Counted from the stretch's first letter, positions 42,005 to 51,909 are shown. The stretch: DNA of 64,000 nucleotides from Spirosoma luteum DSM 19990 (GCF_000374065.1 NZ_KB893245.1:186001-250000), one strand, 5' to 3'. Program-made: numbers and translations. The notes: a model not told the origin generated them from the letters alone.

Positions 42005-43480
42005 TCAAAACTGACTTAAAGCCGCCTTCGCTTTATTGTCTACGCTGTTTTTGTACTCGTGGTGCTTGAAGCTGAGGGCTTTCTGGAAGAACGACCGGGC
42101 CTGCGTCCGGTCGTTCTTTTGTTGATAGATATACCCCAGTTGTAACGCGGCCGTTGCGCCAAATGACAACTGATTGGTTTCGCTGAGCGCGAGGGCACGG
42201 GTTAGGTAGGGAACGGCGGAATCCGGGCTTTCTCTTCGCTGATAGATGCGCCCCAGGCGGTAATTGTACTCGGCCTTTTCCGCCGTTGTTGAAAACGACG
42301 CTTCATTATAAGGCCGCAGGTACGTTAGTGCCTGATTCGTGAAACCACCGTCCGACGCTAACCGCGCCTGCATCAATACTTTTTGACTTGGGGCGGGCGA
42401 TTTTTTTAAACTGGCTTCGGCGAATTTCTGCGCTACTTTATCCGATTCTACCGTCGTTCGGCCAACGGACAGTACTTTTTGCAGGAGGTTTCGGGCTATT
42501 GTATCGGATGATCGGGCGTTTTGAGGGCCAGCCAGCCAATGGCACAGGAACAATTTGTAGTAGGTATCCTTCAGGAAGTTCTGCCCCCTGTAGGTATGTA
42601 GAAACTGGTTAAAATGGGAAGAAGCCTTTCCATACTCGCCTTTTTGCAGATAAATATCACCCAGTACGTTTTCCACAACCGGCAAAGGCTGATAGCTTTT
42701 ATCGACAGGGCGGTTAAGCAGATAGGTGAGTGCCTGCTCCCCGCGCCCGTTTTTTTGTTCGATGGTGACACCAAAGAAATGGAGTAGGAGGTTGTCCGGA
42801 TGCTGACTCACTAAACGGGCCAGCGTCAGGCTGTCTGCATTGGTAAATTTCAACACGTAAGCCCGCACCATTAAGTCGATCAATTGCGCTTCCAAACCAA
42901 GATTGGCGTCGCGCTGGGCGCGCTGTAGTTCCTGCTGCCCCTGCCGAATGCTGCCCTGCATACCTAATAGCTTTGCCACCCACGCGTAACTCTCCGGCAC
43001 GGAGCCGATCATGATATGCAGTGTACCCAGTGATTTATACGTAGGCAGAAAGTCCGGGAAACGCTGCTGGTTTTCGCTGAGCAGTTTATAAGCCCGAATT
43101 ACATCCCAACTGGCACTTACTTCTTTGCCAAACTTCAACTTCACGAAAGCCCAGTGCAGGCGTACCTCGGCCATCAGTACGCGTTGCCAGGGAGAGGTGT
43201 CGGATAGCTTTTTCAGCGCGTCGAGCCGGTCGCTCTCCCGGTCGCTGTTAGCCGCAAACAACCGGTCATCGTCTGACGTAACGAGCAGGAGCATGTCGGC
43301 GTAATCGTCCAGGAAAATTCGTACGCCATCCGTTGCCGACTCGCGGGCCATGCGCTGTTGCGCCGACTGGATTTTTAACTTTTGCAGGTCTGTATGGGCC
43401 GACTTCAAGCCGGGTGTCCACACAAAATCTTGTGCGTAACCCGCACTAAGCGAGAGCAGGAAGAGGAATACGTAACGCAT
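42005..43480 (-). CDS. Secreted TPR-repeat protein
   Basis: About 491 residues. The ATG at 43480 opens a signal peptide (RYVFLFLLSLSAGYAQ); the longer frame from 43645 begins in the preceding gene's terminator region and is not credible. The body is all-helical with tetratricopeptide-like repeats: VLGDIYLQKGEYGKASSHFNQFL, AEYNYRLGRIYQRRESPDSAVPYLTRAL and AALQLGYIYQQKNDRTQARSFFQKAL are the clearest. Probably a periplasmic scaffold; no enzyme domain seen. The 3' end shares sequence with the pgk terminator. Confidence 0.82.
   Translation of the reverse strand: MRYVFLFLLSLSAGYAQDFVWTPGLKSAHTDLQKLKIQSAQQRMARESATDGVRIFLDDYADMLLLVTSDDDRLFAANSDRESDRLDALKKLSDTSPWQRVLMAEVRLHWAFVKLKFGKEVSASWDVIRAYKLLSENQQRFPDFLPTYKSLGTLHIMIGSVPESYAWVAKLLGMQGSIRQGQQELQRAQRDANLGLEAQLIDLMVRAYVLKFTNADSLTLARLVSQHPDNLLLHFFGVTIEQKNGRGEQALTYLLNRPVDKSYQPLPVVENVLGDIYLQKGEYGKASSHFNQFLHTYRGQNFLKDTYYKLFLCHWLAGPQNARSSDTIARNLLQKVLSVGRTTVESDKVAQKFAEASLKKSPAPSQKVLMQARLASDGGFTNQALTYLRPYNEASFSTTAEKAEYNYRLGRIYQRRESPDSAVPYLTRALALSETNQLSFGATAALQLGYIYQQKNDRTQARSFFQKALSFKHHEYKNSVDNKAKAALSQF
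42087..42120 (+). terminator. Probable pgk terminator inside the convergent TPR gene
   Basis: On the plus strand a perfect 12-bp stem (42087-42098 with 42107-42118), 8-base loop, then TTTT. It lies ~90 bases after the pgk stop but within the 3' coding part of the minus-strand TPR gene. Confidence 0.6.
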
Positions 43481-43514
43481 CGGAGCAACATAAAGAAAAA
43501 ACGTAACGCTCATT

Positions 43515-43557
43515 ATAACGCAAAAAGGTCGCCTATACGACGACCTTTTTGCGTTAT
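43515..43557 (-). terminator. Terminator of the zinc-ribbon gene
   Basis: Perfect 17-bp inverted repeat (43515-43531 with 43541-43557), 9-base loop, containing A5/T5 stretches, 12 bases downstream of the zinc-ribbon stop and upstream of the TPR gene. Confidence 0.8.
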
Positions 43558-43569
43558 GACTGGTGAAAA

Positions 43570-44325
43570 CTACCGGCCACGGCCCGTTGGGGCGGGTTCC
43601 GGCATACCTTCTACATCGGCGAAAATGCGTCCGCAATGTTCGCAAACGATGATTTTCTTCTTGTCTTTAATATCAGCCTGACGCTGGGGGGGCACTACGT
43701 TAAAGCATCCGCTACAGGCTCCGCGTTTAACCATTACCACTGCCAGCCCGTTCAGCGCATTGCCGCGAATTTTGTTGTAGGAATTCAGCAGCCGTGGCTC
43801 AATGGTCGTTGCCTGATGGTCGCGCTGCTTAATGATTTCCTTCTCTTCCTCCTGACTTTCCGAGGTAATCTGGTCAAGCTCCTGCCGTTTGGCCTTCAGG
43901 TCTTCCTGCCGCTCATGCAGGGCTGCCTGCGTCGTCTTGATTTCTTCTTCCTTACCCCGCACCCGAAACTGTGATTCGTTCACCCGCTTCTCAACCAGTT
44001 CGATTTCGAGCGACTGAAGTTCTATTTCTTTGGAGATAGCATCGAATTCGCGGTTGTTCCGCACGTTCATTTGCTGATCCTTATATTTGGTTATCAGCTT
44101 TTCGGCATCTTTCTTAGCCACACGATTTTGCTCAATTTCTTCTTCCAGCGTCTTGATTTCAGCCTGAAATTTACCAACGCGGGTTTCGAAGCCAGCAATA
44201 TCGTCTTCCAGATCACGGACTTCTTCAGGCAGGCCGCCACGAATCTTGATCAGTTCGTCTAGTTGAGAATCAAAAGATTGTAATTGCAGAAGAGCGTCTA
44301 ATTTTTGCGCAATCGTTAGTTCCAT
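43570..44325 (-). CDS. Coiled-coil protein with C4 zinc ribbon (DUF164/CT398-like)
   Basis: A 251-residue cytoplasmic protein. Residues ~15-180 are a long antiparallel coiled coil (EVRDLEDDIAGFETRVGKFQAEI, and so on), and the C-terminus is a four-cysteine zinc ribbon (CSGCFNVVPPQR then IIVCEHCGRIF). This matches the DUF164 family, of which CT398 of Chlamydia is an example; relatives bind sigma-54 and secretion components. It is 17 bases upstream of a Nif3-like gene, a pairing common in Bacteroidota. Role is inferred from the family only. Confidence 0.92.
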   Translation of the reverse strand: MELTIAQKLDALLQLQSFDSQLDELIKIRGGLPEEVRDLEDDIAGFETRVGKFQAEIKTLEEEIEQNRVAKKDAEKLITKYKDQQMNVRNNREFDAISKEIELQSLEIELVEKRVNESQFRVRGKEEEIKTTQAALHERQEDLKAKRQELDQITSESQEEEKEIIKQRDHQATTIEPRLLNSYNKIRGNALNGLAVVMVKRGACSGCFNVVPPQRQADIKDKKKIIVCEHCGRIFADVEGMPEPAPTGRGR

Positions 44326-44342
44326 TCGGAAATTTGTTAGTG

Positions 44343-45443
44343 CTATATGAAGTATCGAACCGGATTTGTGTCAGATTCAGATAAAATTACCGCAAAAGTA
44401 GTGAATTTTTTTGCCAAATGCCCGCAAATCAAGTCTTTCGTAAAGACTTCGCTCTCGTAGTGACCAATATCGCAGATACCAATTCGGCCGTCGGCATCGA
44501 AAAATTCGTGGTATTTGTAATCCGCCGTCACAAAAACGTCGGCTCCGGTGCGAATGGCATCGGGCAATAAAAAGCTACCTGCTCCTCCGCATAAAGCTAC
44601 GCGTTGAATAGGCCGGTTGGGCAGGGGGGTGTAGCGAATCAGGGTCAAATTCATGTGCTTCTTCAGGTATGCCAGCCACAACGGCCCATCCAGCGGTGTT
44701 GCCAGCTCACCCACCGCCCCGGAGCCGACCTCCTGATTCTGGTTGGCTACGGGTGTCAGGTAATACGCTACTTCCTCGTACGGGTGGGCCGCCCGCAACG
44801 CAGCCAGCAATGCATCCTGTGAGTGAGTGGGCAGGATTACCTCAATCCGGTTTTCGGGTTCCTGATGGTACTCGCCTATCTCGCCCAGAACCGGGTGCGC
44901 CTGTTCACCTGCTTCGTAGGCACCTGTTCCGGCAACCCGAAAACTACAGTTTTTATACGCCCCAATTTGACCGGCCCCCGCCTGATGGAGGGCATCCAGC
45001 ACCCGCTGTGTGTCGGCCACGGGTACGAACGTCACCAGTTTGGTCAGGGTCTGGGCCTTGGGAGTCAGTATCCGGATGTTCTGCAACTGTAGCTTTTCAG
45101 CAATGTGGAAATTGACCCCGCCGATCACATTATCCAGATTCGTGTGGGAGGCATAGATGGCTACATCGTGTTTGACAGCCTTGATTACCGTGCGCTCCAC
45201 GTAGTTTTTGCCATTCAGCTTCTTCAGCCCTTTGAACACGATGGGATGATGGGCCACAATGACATTGCACCCTTTGCTAATTGCCTCATCAACAACTTGT
45301 TCGGTAGCATCCAGTGTAACCAGTACGCCGGTAATGTCGGTGGATGGGTCGCCTACAATCAAGCCCGCATTGTCGTACGATTCCTGATAGGAAAGGGGGG
45401 CAAGTGCTTCGAGGTAGGTAGTAAGCTGTCGAATTTGAGTCAT
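44343..45443 (-). CDS. Nif3-like dinuclear metal protein (DUF34)
   Basis: A 366-residue NIF3-family protein forming toroidal hexamers with a di-metal site; GTP cyclohydrolase-like or metal-handling roles have been proposed, but function is not settled. Motifs: ESYDNAGLIVGDPSTDITGVL, VIVAHHPIVFKGL and YASHTNLDNVIGGVN (metal ligands), and at the end DIGHYESEVFTKDL. The ~120-residue insertion in the middle (about 115-225, with AHPYEEVAYYL) is the PII-like/CutA-type domain of the longer NIF3 proteins. It overlaps nothing and lies upstream of the zinc-ribbon gene in a two-gene unit. Confidence 0.93.
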   Translation of the reverse strand: MTQIRQLTTYLEALAPLSYQESYDNAGLIVGDPSTDITGVLVTLDATEQVVDEAISKGCNVIVAHHPIVFKGLKKLNGKNYVERTVIKAVKHDVAIYASHTNLDNVIGGVNFHIAEKLQLQNIRILTPKAQTLTKLVTFVPVADTQRVLDALHQAGAGQIGAYKNCSFRVAGTGAYEAGEQAHPVLGEIGEYHQEPENRIEVILPTHSQDALLAALRAAHPYEEVAYYLTPVANQNQEVGSGAVGELATPLDGPLWLAYLKKHMNLTLIRYTPLPNRPIQRVALCGGAGSFLLPDAIRTGADVFVTADYKYHEFFDADGRIGICDIGHYESEVFTKDLICGHLAKKFTTFAVILSESDTNPVRYFI

Positions 45444-45893
45444 AGTAGCCGCTGAATTCCTGCTAAGAGGGTGCTGGTTTAGTTGTTTGCAAAGCTACGC
45501 ATTGCGCAGGCCGATTCGGCAGTTTGTTGAGCATACGACGTACACAAACCGGTACCTGTTCCCCGGGGACAAAATGTGCTGGTGGGTTAGGTCTGCCGCG
45601 TATTGTAGCGTAACTCCAGTGGACAGGGCATATTACGGTAGCCTAAAAAACGGAGGTGTGCTCAGATAAAACTCCAAAAGTGAGCAACAGGACCAAATAG
45701 GATATAGTAATGATGATGTTGAATTTTAAGAAGCATTTTAGCTGTGTCATGCTTTTGTGCAAAAAAATATAAGAAAGTTCGTGCTTGTTTTAGTTACTAT
45801 AAAATTGACGAAGACGGAAAGAAAAACGGAGTGAACGAACTCCCGGAAGAGCACAACGTATAACCAAGTGTACCTATTAAATTTCTACTATTT
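45444..45893. other. 450-base leader upstream of the second SusC gene
   Basis: The left half is mixed, with a 60-codon frame at 45487-45669 that I judge spurious. The right half (45680-45893) is strongly A+T rich with A tracts just before the susC start. No clear TAnnTTTG box is visible. Regulatory control of the operon most likely lies here. Confidence 0.4.
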
Positions 45894-48881
45894 ATGAATA
45901 AGAGAAGCTACTTATTTTTGCTGATTTGGCTGGCCATCTGCGGAATGGCACAGGCCCAGAATCAGCGCGTTACGGGGAAAGTTTCGGCCAAAAGTGATAA
46001 GCAGGGATTACCCGGTGCCAATGTCATCATCAAAGGCACTACTACGGGTACCTCTACAGATGTAGACGGCCAGTATTCACTGGAAGTGACTCCGGGAGCC
46101 GTTTTGCAGTTCAGCATGATTGGTATGACACCGCAAGAGGTGCCAGTGGGAAACCAAAGTGTTGTTAACGTTGAACTGGCCGACGATGCGCAGGCGCTGG
46201 AAGAGGTTGTAGTGGTTGGGTATGGCACCCAGCGACGGCGTGACCTGACGGGAGCCGTAGCGCAGGTGAAGGGGGAGGAAATTGTGAAGTATCCCGTTCA
46301 GACACCCACACAGGCCCTGCAAAGTAAGCTGGCCGGGGTGCAGGTCATCTCATCCGGGCGACCCAACGAACAGCCCCAGATTCGGGTGCGGGGCGTGGGT
46401 TCGGCACTGGCCGGCGTTAGTCCGCTGTACGTGGTGGACGGTGTACTGACCGACGATATTCGTAACATCAGTAATAACGATATTCTGAGTATCGAAGTCC
46501 TGAAAGATGCGTCGGCAGCTATTTACGGCGTTCGGGCCGCGAACGGGGTCATTATCGTTACGACCAAACGCGGTAAGAAAGGCCCCGTTCAGGTGCAGTA
46601 TGATGCCAACATCAGTACGCGTCAGCCCGCTAACCTGGTCAATATGGCCAGCCGTGACCAGTACATCAGTTACCTTGCCGATGCTGCACCGACCAAAAAC
46701 GTGAACGATTCGCCCCTGACCTATGGCGGCACTACCAACTGGTACAATGAGGCCCTGCGTAGCGCCCCCCAATCGAACCAGAATCTATCCGTTTCGGGCG
46801 GAGGGGAGAACAACACGTTCTTCTTTAGCGTGGGTTACTTCACCGACCAGGGGATTGTAAAAACCAATGACTTCAAGCGGCTAACCATTCGAGCCAACAA
46901 CGAAATCAACATCAGCAAAAAAGTTACTTTCAGCAACCAGCTTTCGTTTTCCAGGGGGAACGAGCGAGCCGTCGATTTGGGGGGAGTGTACCCGAGCTTA
47001 TACCGGGCCGCACCGATTGTACCGGCCATTGTAGATGGCAAATACGGTAACCTCTCGGCCTTCGGTAACGTGGGTAACCCCCTACTATCTCTGAACAACC
47101 GAAACCAGCGGATCATTAACAACCGGCTACAGGGCAATCTGTCCCTGGATTACCGGCCCGTTGAGTGGCTCAAACTGCACTCGGCCTTTAACACCGACCT
47201 GATTTTCAATCGGGACCAGACGTACCTGCCCGCTTTCCAGAACGATGCCAACACCTTTATTACGGCGGGTGGTAATCAGCGACAGCAAAACAGTTCGCTG
47301 AACCTCAACAATGGCCAGTCGATTCGGTATATCATCGACAATACCGCCACCGTCGACCGGGCGTTTGGCGAGAACAACTTCACCTTTTTGCTGGGTTCGG
47401 TAACGGAGCGATTTTCGTCCAATTTTATTGAGGGAGCGCGCATCAACGTACCGAACGATCCAAATTTATGGTACCTCGGCCTGGGCGATCCTAATCAGCA
47501 GTTATCCAATAACTCCGGGGGCGACCTTCAGACCCGGCAGTCATTCGTGACGCGGGGTACGCTTAGTCTCAAAAACAGGTACCTCTTCAATGCGTCGCTC
47601 CGAGCCGATGGTAGTTCCAAATTTCAGGAGCGGTGGGGCTATTTCCCAACGGCTGGCGTGGGCTGGGTCATTTCGGACGAAGCTTTCATGAAAAATCAGT
47701 CGCTGTTCGATTTCCTGAAGTTTCGGGGAAGTTGGGGTATTCTGGGTAACGATGTTATCGAAAGTAATGCCTACCTGCTGACAGCGGGTATTAACATTCC
47801 TTACTTCTACAACAACGGCCTGGTATTGGGTACGGCCATTCAGGATATCAAAAACCAGCAACTCAAGTGGGAACGTACGCAACAGGTCGATTTAGGGCTG
47901 GAATTCGCGTTCTTCGATAGCCGCCTGACCGGTGAGATCGACTACTACAACAAAACCACCCGCGACGCGCTGGCCTTCCAGATTATTCCGGCCATCTTCG
48001 GCGACCCGGACAACCAGTATCTGACCAATATTGCCTCGTTCCAGAATCAGGGGGTGGAGTTCGTCCTGAACTGGAGAGAAACAACCAAGAGCGGGCTTGG
48101 CTACAGCGTTGGCGGCAACCTGACGCTGAATAAAAATCAGCTCGTGGGTTTGAACGGAGGGCAGGCATTGCTGGCGGGGGGCGTTGGGCAACAGGGATTC
48201 ACGACCCGTTCCGACAATGGCCAGCCGGTGGGCAGCTTCTACGTACTGAATGCTACCGGGGTGTACCAGAATCAGTCCGAAATAGACGGATCGCCCGTGT
48301 TTGGTACCCGCGCCAACGTTAAGCCCGGCGATCTGAAATACCAGGACGTGAACGGTGATGGGGTTATTAACTCCGACGACAGGATATACGCTGGTTCCTA
48401 CCAGCCCAAACTCTACTACGGCATCAACCTGGGCCTGAACTACAAAGGGTTCGACCTGGCCGCCGATGTGTATGGCAACGCGGGCAACAAGGTTTACAAT
48501 GGCAAAAAAGCGTTTCGGTTCGAAAACACCGATAACATCGAAGCATCTTATGCCGAAGCCCGCTGGACTCCTACCAACGCGTCTACTACAGATCCGCGCC
48601 TGATCACGTCAGCTACCCCTGCCTCTACGTATTTTGTGGAGTCCGGCTCCTTTGTGCGGCTCAATAACCTCACACTGGGCTACACCATTCCGGCTAGTCT
48701 GCGCGACAAAGCCAAACTCCGCCAGGCCCGCGTTTACATAACCGCGCAGAATTTGTTCACCGCCAAAAAATTCAGTGGCTTTAGCCCTGAACTGCCCGGC
48801 GGGCCGCTGGACTCCGGCATCGAACTCAGTTCATATCCTACTACCCGTACGTTTGCCGTTGGCCTGAACGTAGGTTTTTAA
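45894..48881 (+). CDS. SusC/RagA-family TonB-dependent outer-membrane transporter
   Basis: Intact 995-residue receptor of a SusCD pair. Signal peptide (YLFLLIWLAICGMAQAQ), carboxypeptidase-D-like N-terminal domain (GLPGANVIIKGTTTGTSTD), TonB-box-like LEEVVVVGYGTQRRRDLTGA, plug domain (IRVRGVGSALAGVSPLYVVDG, VLKDASAAIYGVRAANGVI), and a 22-strand barrel ending in the typical VGLNVGF. Unlike the SusC of the minus-strand locus, its frame is open throughout. It heads an operon with a SusD gene 18 bases downstream and a GH144-like enzyme, so it probably imports beta-1,2-glucan oligosaccharides. Confidence 0.96.
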   Translation: MNKRSYLFLLIWLAICGMAQAQNQRVTGKVSAKSDKQGLPGANVIIKGTTTGTSTDVDGQYSLEVTPGAVLQFSMIGMTPQEVPVGNQSVVNVELADDAQALEEVVVVGYGTQRRRDLTGAVAQVKGEEIVKYPVQTPTQALQSKLAGVQVISSGRPNEQPQIRVRGVGSALAGVSPLYVVDGVLTDDIRNISNNDILSIEVLKDASAAIYGVRAANGVIIVTTKRGKKGPVQVQYDANISTRQPANLVNMASRDQYISYLADAAPTKNVNDSPLTYGGTTNWYNEALRSAPQSNQNLSVSGGGENNTFFFSVGYFTDQGIVKTNDFKRLTIRANNEINISKKVTFSNQLSFSRGNERAVDLGGVYPSLYRAAPIVPAIVDGKYGNLSAFGNVGNPLLSLNNRNQRIINNRLQGNLSLDYRPVEWLKLHSAFNTDLIFNRDQTYLPAFQNDANTFITAGGNQRQQNSSLNLNNGQSIRYIIDNTATVDRAFGENNFTFLLGSVTERFSSNFIEGARINVPNDPNLWYLGLGDPNQQLSNNSGGDLQTRQSFVTRGTLSLKNRYLFNASLRADGSSKFQERWGYFPTAGVGWVISDEAFMKNQSLFDFLKFRGSWGILGNDVIESNAYLLTAGINIPYFYNNGLVLGTAIQDIKNQQLKWERTQQVDLGLEFAFFDSRLTGEIDYYNKTTRDALAFQIIPAIFGDPDNQYLTNIASFQNQGVEFVLNWRETTKSGLGYSVGGNLTLNKNQLVGLNGGQALLAGGVGQQGFTTRSDNGQPVGSFYVLNATGVYQNQSEIDGSPVFGTRANVKPGDLKYQDVNGDGVINSDDRIYAGSYQPKLYYGINLGLNYKGFDLAADVYGNAGNKVYNGKKAFRFENTDNIEASYAEARWTPTNASTTDPRLITSATPASTYFVESGSFVRLNNLTLGYTIPASLRDKAKLRQARVYITAQNLFTAKKFSGFSPELPGGPLDSGIELSSYPTTRTFAVGLNVGF

Positions 48882-48899
48882 TCAATCGACTTTACAAAC

Positions 48900-50417
48900 A
48901 TGAATCATACAAAACAATTCATCCGGCTTTCGCTGCTTACGGTCCTGTTTGGCACCGTGCTAACGGCCTGTAACGATTTTCTGACTACGCCACCGCAGGG
49001 GCAAATTGGTGTGGCGGCCGTGCAAAACGACCCCGCAGCCGCTCAAAACCTCGTTACGGGGGTATACAACATTATGTGGGAGGGTAGTATGCACGGCTTT
49101 GATTACGTGGGTATGACCAACATCGCATCCGATGATGCCGATAAGGGCAGCTCGCCCGCCGATGGGGCCAACTCGTACGGTACGTTCGATAACCTGAATA
49201 TGACCCCCGGTGTAGGCAATATCAATAACGTCTGGTCTACCTATTTCCGGGCCATTGCCCGCGCCAATCAGGCACTGGGGTTGATTCCGCAAAGTGCCGC
49301 CGACCAGACCACCCGCAATCAACTGGAGGGCGAAGTTCGATTTCTGCGGGCTTATTTCTACTTCAAATTGGTCCGGTTTTTTGGCGGGGTACCACTCATC
49401 GAAAATGTGCCACCGGTAGAAAGCATCAACGACATAGCTCTGCAAAAGCGAGCTACCCCCGAAGCCGTTTACGCCCGCATCATTACCGATTTGCGGTTTG
49501 CCGTCACAAATCTGCCCATCAAAAGCCAAACCGCTACGGGTAAAGCCACTAAAGCAGCTGCCATGGCCATGCTGGCAAAGGTATATCTGTACCAGAAAAA
49601 CTGGCAGCAGGCCTATAACCTGACCGATTCTATCATTAAAAATCAGGTGGGCACGTATAGCTTACTGCCGAATTATGCCAACATATGGCGGGAGGTAGGG
49701 GCCAATAGTTCCGAATCCATCTTTGAGGTACAAACGGGTATCAATCTGGCCTGTGATGCTGCCATTCCAATTTATGTCGTTAGTCAGGGACCACGCGCCG
49801 GGGGTAAACGCGGCTGGGCCGACTTAGGCTTTGGTTTCGGAACACCATCGCAGAGTTTACTGGACGAATACGAGCCGAACGACGTGCGAAAAGCTGCTAC
49901 CATCATTTTTATCAACCCTGCTCCTATGGGTACGGTACTGTGGGATGGCTACCGGATTCCCAGCCGCGACTCGGTTGAAAATGACCGCTATAATTACAAG
50001 GCCTATCATAGCCGCACAGCCGAGAAGAACTGTGGTGTGAATGACCGGCTGCCCAAAAACCTGCGCATCATGCGCCTGGGCGAAGTATTGCTTATTCACG
50101 CCGAAGCGGCCTTTGCGTTGGGCAACAGTGCCGATGCGCTGACCGACATCAATAAACTCCGGGTTCGCGCCGGGCTGCCCGCCCAAACGACCATTAACCG
50201 GGAGCAAATCTGGCACGAACGGCGCGTGGAACTGGCGATGGAACATGACCGCTTTTTCGACCTTGTCCGGCAGGAGAGTGTCCAGCCCGGCCGGGCGGTG
50301 CAGGCGTTTGCTGCCCACGGCAAAACATTTATAAAGGGTAAAAGCGAAGTATTCCCTATTCCGCAAACCCAGATTCAGTTGAGCGGAGGGGCACTAACCC
50401 AGAATCCGGGGTATTGA
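48900..50417 (+). CDS. SusD/RagB-family glycan-binding lipoprotein
   Basis: A 505-residue lipoprotein (signal RLSLLTVLFGTVLTACNDF, lipobox LTAC). SusD features: DFLTTPPQGQIGVAAVQNDP at the mature N-terminus, LEGEVRFLRAYFYFKLVRFFGGVPLI, the TPR part AAAMAMLAKVYLYQKNWQQAY, and the C-terminal RLGEVLLIHAEAAFALG and EVFPIPQTQIQLSGGALTQNPGY. Partner of the SusC just upstream. It supplies the substrate lid for glycan uptake. Confidence 0.95.
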   Translation: MNHTKQFIRLSLLTVLFGTVLTACNDFLTTPPQGQIGVAAVQNDPAAAQNLVTGVYNIMWEGSMHGFDYVGMTNIASDDADKGSSPADGANSYGTFDNLNMTPGVGNINNVWSTYFRAIARANQALGLIPQSAADQTTRNQLEGEVRFLRAYFYFKLVRFFGGVPLIENVPPVESINDIALQKRATPEAVYARIITDLRFAVTNLPIKSQTATGKATKAAAMAMLAKVYLYQKNWQQAYNLTDSIIKNQVGTYSLLPNYANIWREVGANSSESIFEVQTGINLACDAAIPIYVVSQGPRAGGKRGWADLGFGFGTPSQSLLDEYEPNDVRKAATIIFINPAPMGTVLWDGYRIPSRDSVENDRYNYKAYHSRTAEKNCGVNDRLPKNLRIMRLGEVLLIHAEAAFALGNSADALTDINKLRVRAGLPAQTTINREQIWHERRVELAMEHDRFFDLVRQESVQPGRAVQAFAAHGKTFIKGKSEVFPIPQTQIQLSGGALTQNPGY

Positions 50418-50496
50418 TATCGTAGACCTGTTTACCCACCCCTTGCTGTATGAATATGGCAACGGGTGGATGACGTTTAATTGCTCATACCTGCTT

Positions 50497-51897
50497 ATGA
50501 AATCAATTGCCGCATTACTACTAGGTTGTCTTTCACTTCATAGTGCCTACTGTCAGCCGAAACAACGGGTGTCCGGCACGTCAACCACACGTCTGAACAA
50601 TAACCAACAGGCTTTTCTGGATAGTCTGCAACGCGACACATTTCGCTATTTCTGGGAAACGGCTAACCCCGACAATGGCCTCGTGCCCGACCGTGCGCCA
50701 AGGCCTTCATTTGCCAGCATTGCCGCTGTTGGTTTCGGGCTTACATCGTACCTGGTAGGCGTGGAGCGGGGCTACATAACCCGGCAACAGGCGGCAGACC
50801 GAACCATAAAAACACTACGCTTTTTTGCCAATGCGCCCCAATCGGAAAACGCGGCAAATGTGTCGGGTTACAAAGGGTTTTTCTACCACTTCCTGGACAT
50901 GAAAACCGGCGAACGTTTCAAGCAGGTCGAACTCTCCACCATCGATACGGCCCTGTTATTGGGGGGAATACTCAGTTCACAATCGTATTTTGACAAAAAC
51001 ACGCCGGTCGAAACGGAAATACGGCAGTTGGCCGAGCAGGTTTATCGGCGCGTTGACTGGACGTGGATTCAACCGCGCAAGCCTTTTGTGTCTATGGGCT
51101 GGCATCCCGAAAAAGGGTTTATCAAAAACGACTGGAAAGGCTATAACGAAGCCATGTTACTTTACGTGCTGGCCCTGGGCTCGCCCACGCATCCGGTAGA
51201 GGCCGATGCCTGGTCGGCCTGGACAAAAACGTATGACTGGGAAACGTTTCAGGGGCAGACACACGTCAACTTCGACCCGCTTTTCGGGCATCAGTACTCG
51301 CACATTTGGATTGATTTTCGGGGTATCAACGACTCATACATGACTGGAAAAGGTATCGACTACGCCGAAAACTCACGTCGGGCAACTTACGCCAACCGGG
51401 CCTACTGCCTGGAAAATCCAGCTAAGTGGCAGGACTACGGGCCAACCATCTGGGGTCTGACCGCCTGTGATGGCCCTAAAGATACGGTAGTCAATGGCAG
51501 GAAGTTCTTCTCGTACCGGGCGCGGGGCGCTGCGTCGACCCAGATTGTGGACGATGGTACTATTGCCCCAACGGCTGCCGGTGGCTCTATGGCCTTTGCC
51601 CCCGAAATATGCATTCCTGCACTCCAGACAATGAAAACGAAGTACGGCGCCAAACTCTATGGTGACTATGGCTTCCGCGATGCCTTTAATCCTACCTATC
51701 GCTACCCGGCCCGGATTTCCAACGGGCCTACCACAATGGGGTGGTTTGACATTGATTACCTCGGCATTGATCAGGGCCCTATTCTGCTGATGGCCGAGAA
51801 TTTGCGAACGGAATTTATCTGGAAGCTAATGCAGCGTAATCCGCATATTCGGAAAGGCTTACAACGCGCCGGGTTCACCGGTGGCTGGTTGAAGTAA
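50497..51897 (+). CDS. Secreted glucoamylase-like protein, probable GH144 endo-beta-1,2-glucanase
   Basis: An (alpha/alpha)6-barrel protein of the glycoamylase type (PF10091), 466 residues from the ATG at 50497 with signal peptide SIAALLLGCLSLHSAYCQ. Typical stretches: DTFRYFWETANPDNGLVPDR, FGLTSYLVGVERGYIT, GFFYHFLDMKTGERF, LSTIDTALLLGGIL, YNEAMLLYVLALGSP and DIDYLGIDQGPILLMAEN. The GH144 family was defined from a Chitinophaga pinensis endo-beta-1,2-glucanase, and this protein has that architecture and length. It directly follows susC-susD on the same strand. The upstream ATG at 50443 would add 18 residues before the signal. Linkage to beta-1,2-glucan is inference. Confidence 0.88.
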   Translation: MKSIAALLLGCLSLHSAYCQPKQRVSGTSTTRLNNNQQAFLDSLQRDTFRYFWETANPDNGLVPDRAPRPSFASIAAVGFGLTSYLVGVERGYITRQQAADRTIKTLRFFANAPQSENAANVSGYKGFFYHFLDMKTGERFKQVELSTIDTALLLGGILSSQSYFDKNTPVETEIRQLAEQVYRRVDWTWIQPRKPFVSMGWHPEKGFIKNDWKGYNEAMLLYVLALGSPTHPVEADAWSAWTKTYDWETFQGQTHVNFDPLFGHQYSHIWIDFRGINDSYMTGKGIDYAENSRRATYANRAYCLENPAKWQDYGPTIWGLTACDGPKDTVVNGRKFFSYRARGAASTQIVDDGTIAPTAAGGSMAFAPEICIPALQTMKTKYGAKLYGDYGFRDAFNPTYRYPARISNGPTTMGWFDIDYLGIDQGPILLMAENLRTEFIWKLMQRNPHIRKGLQRAGFTGGWLK

Positions 51898-51909
51898 TTG
51901 TTCGTGACC

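Noticed and set aside
45487-45669. 60-codon frame upstream of the second SusC gene
   Set aside because: No signal, motif or family likeness; composition looks like intergenic DNA.
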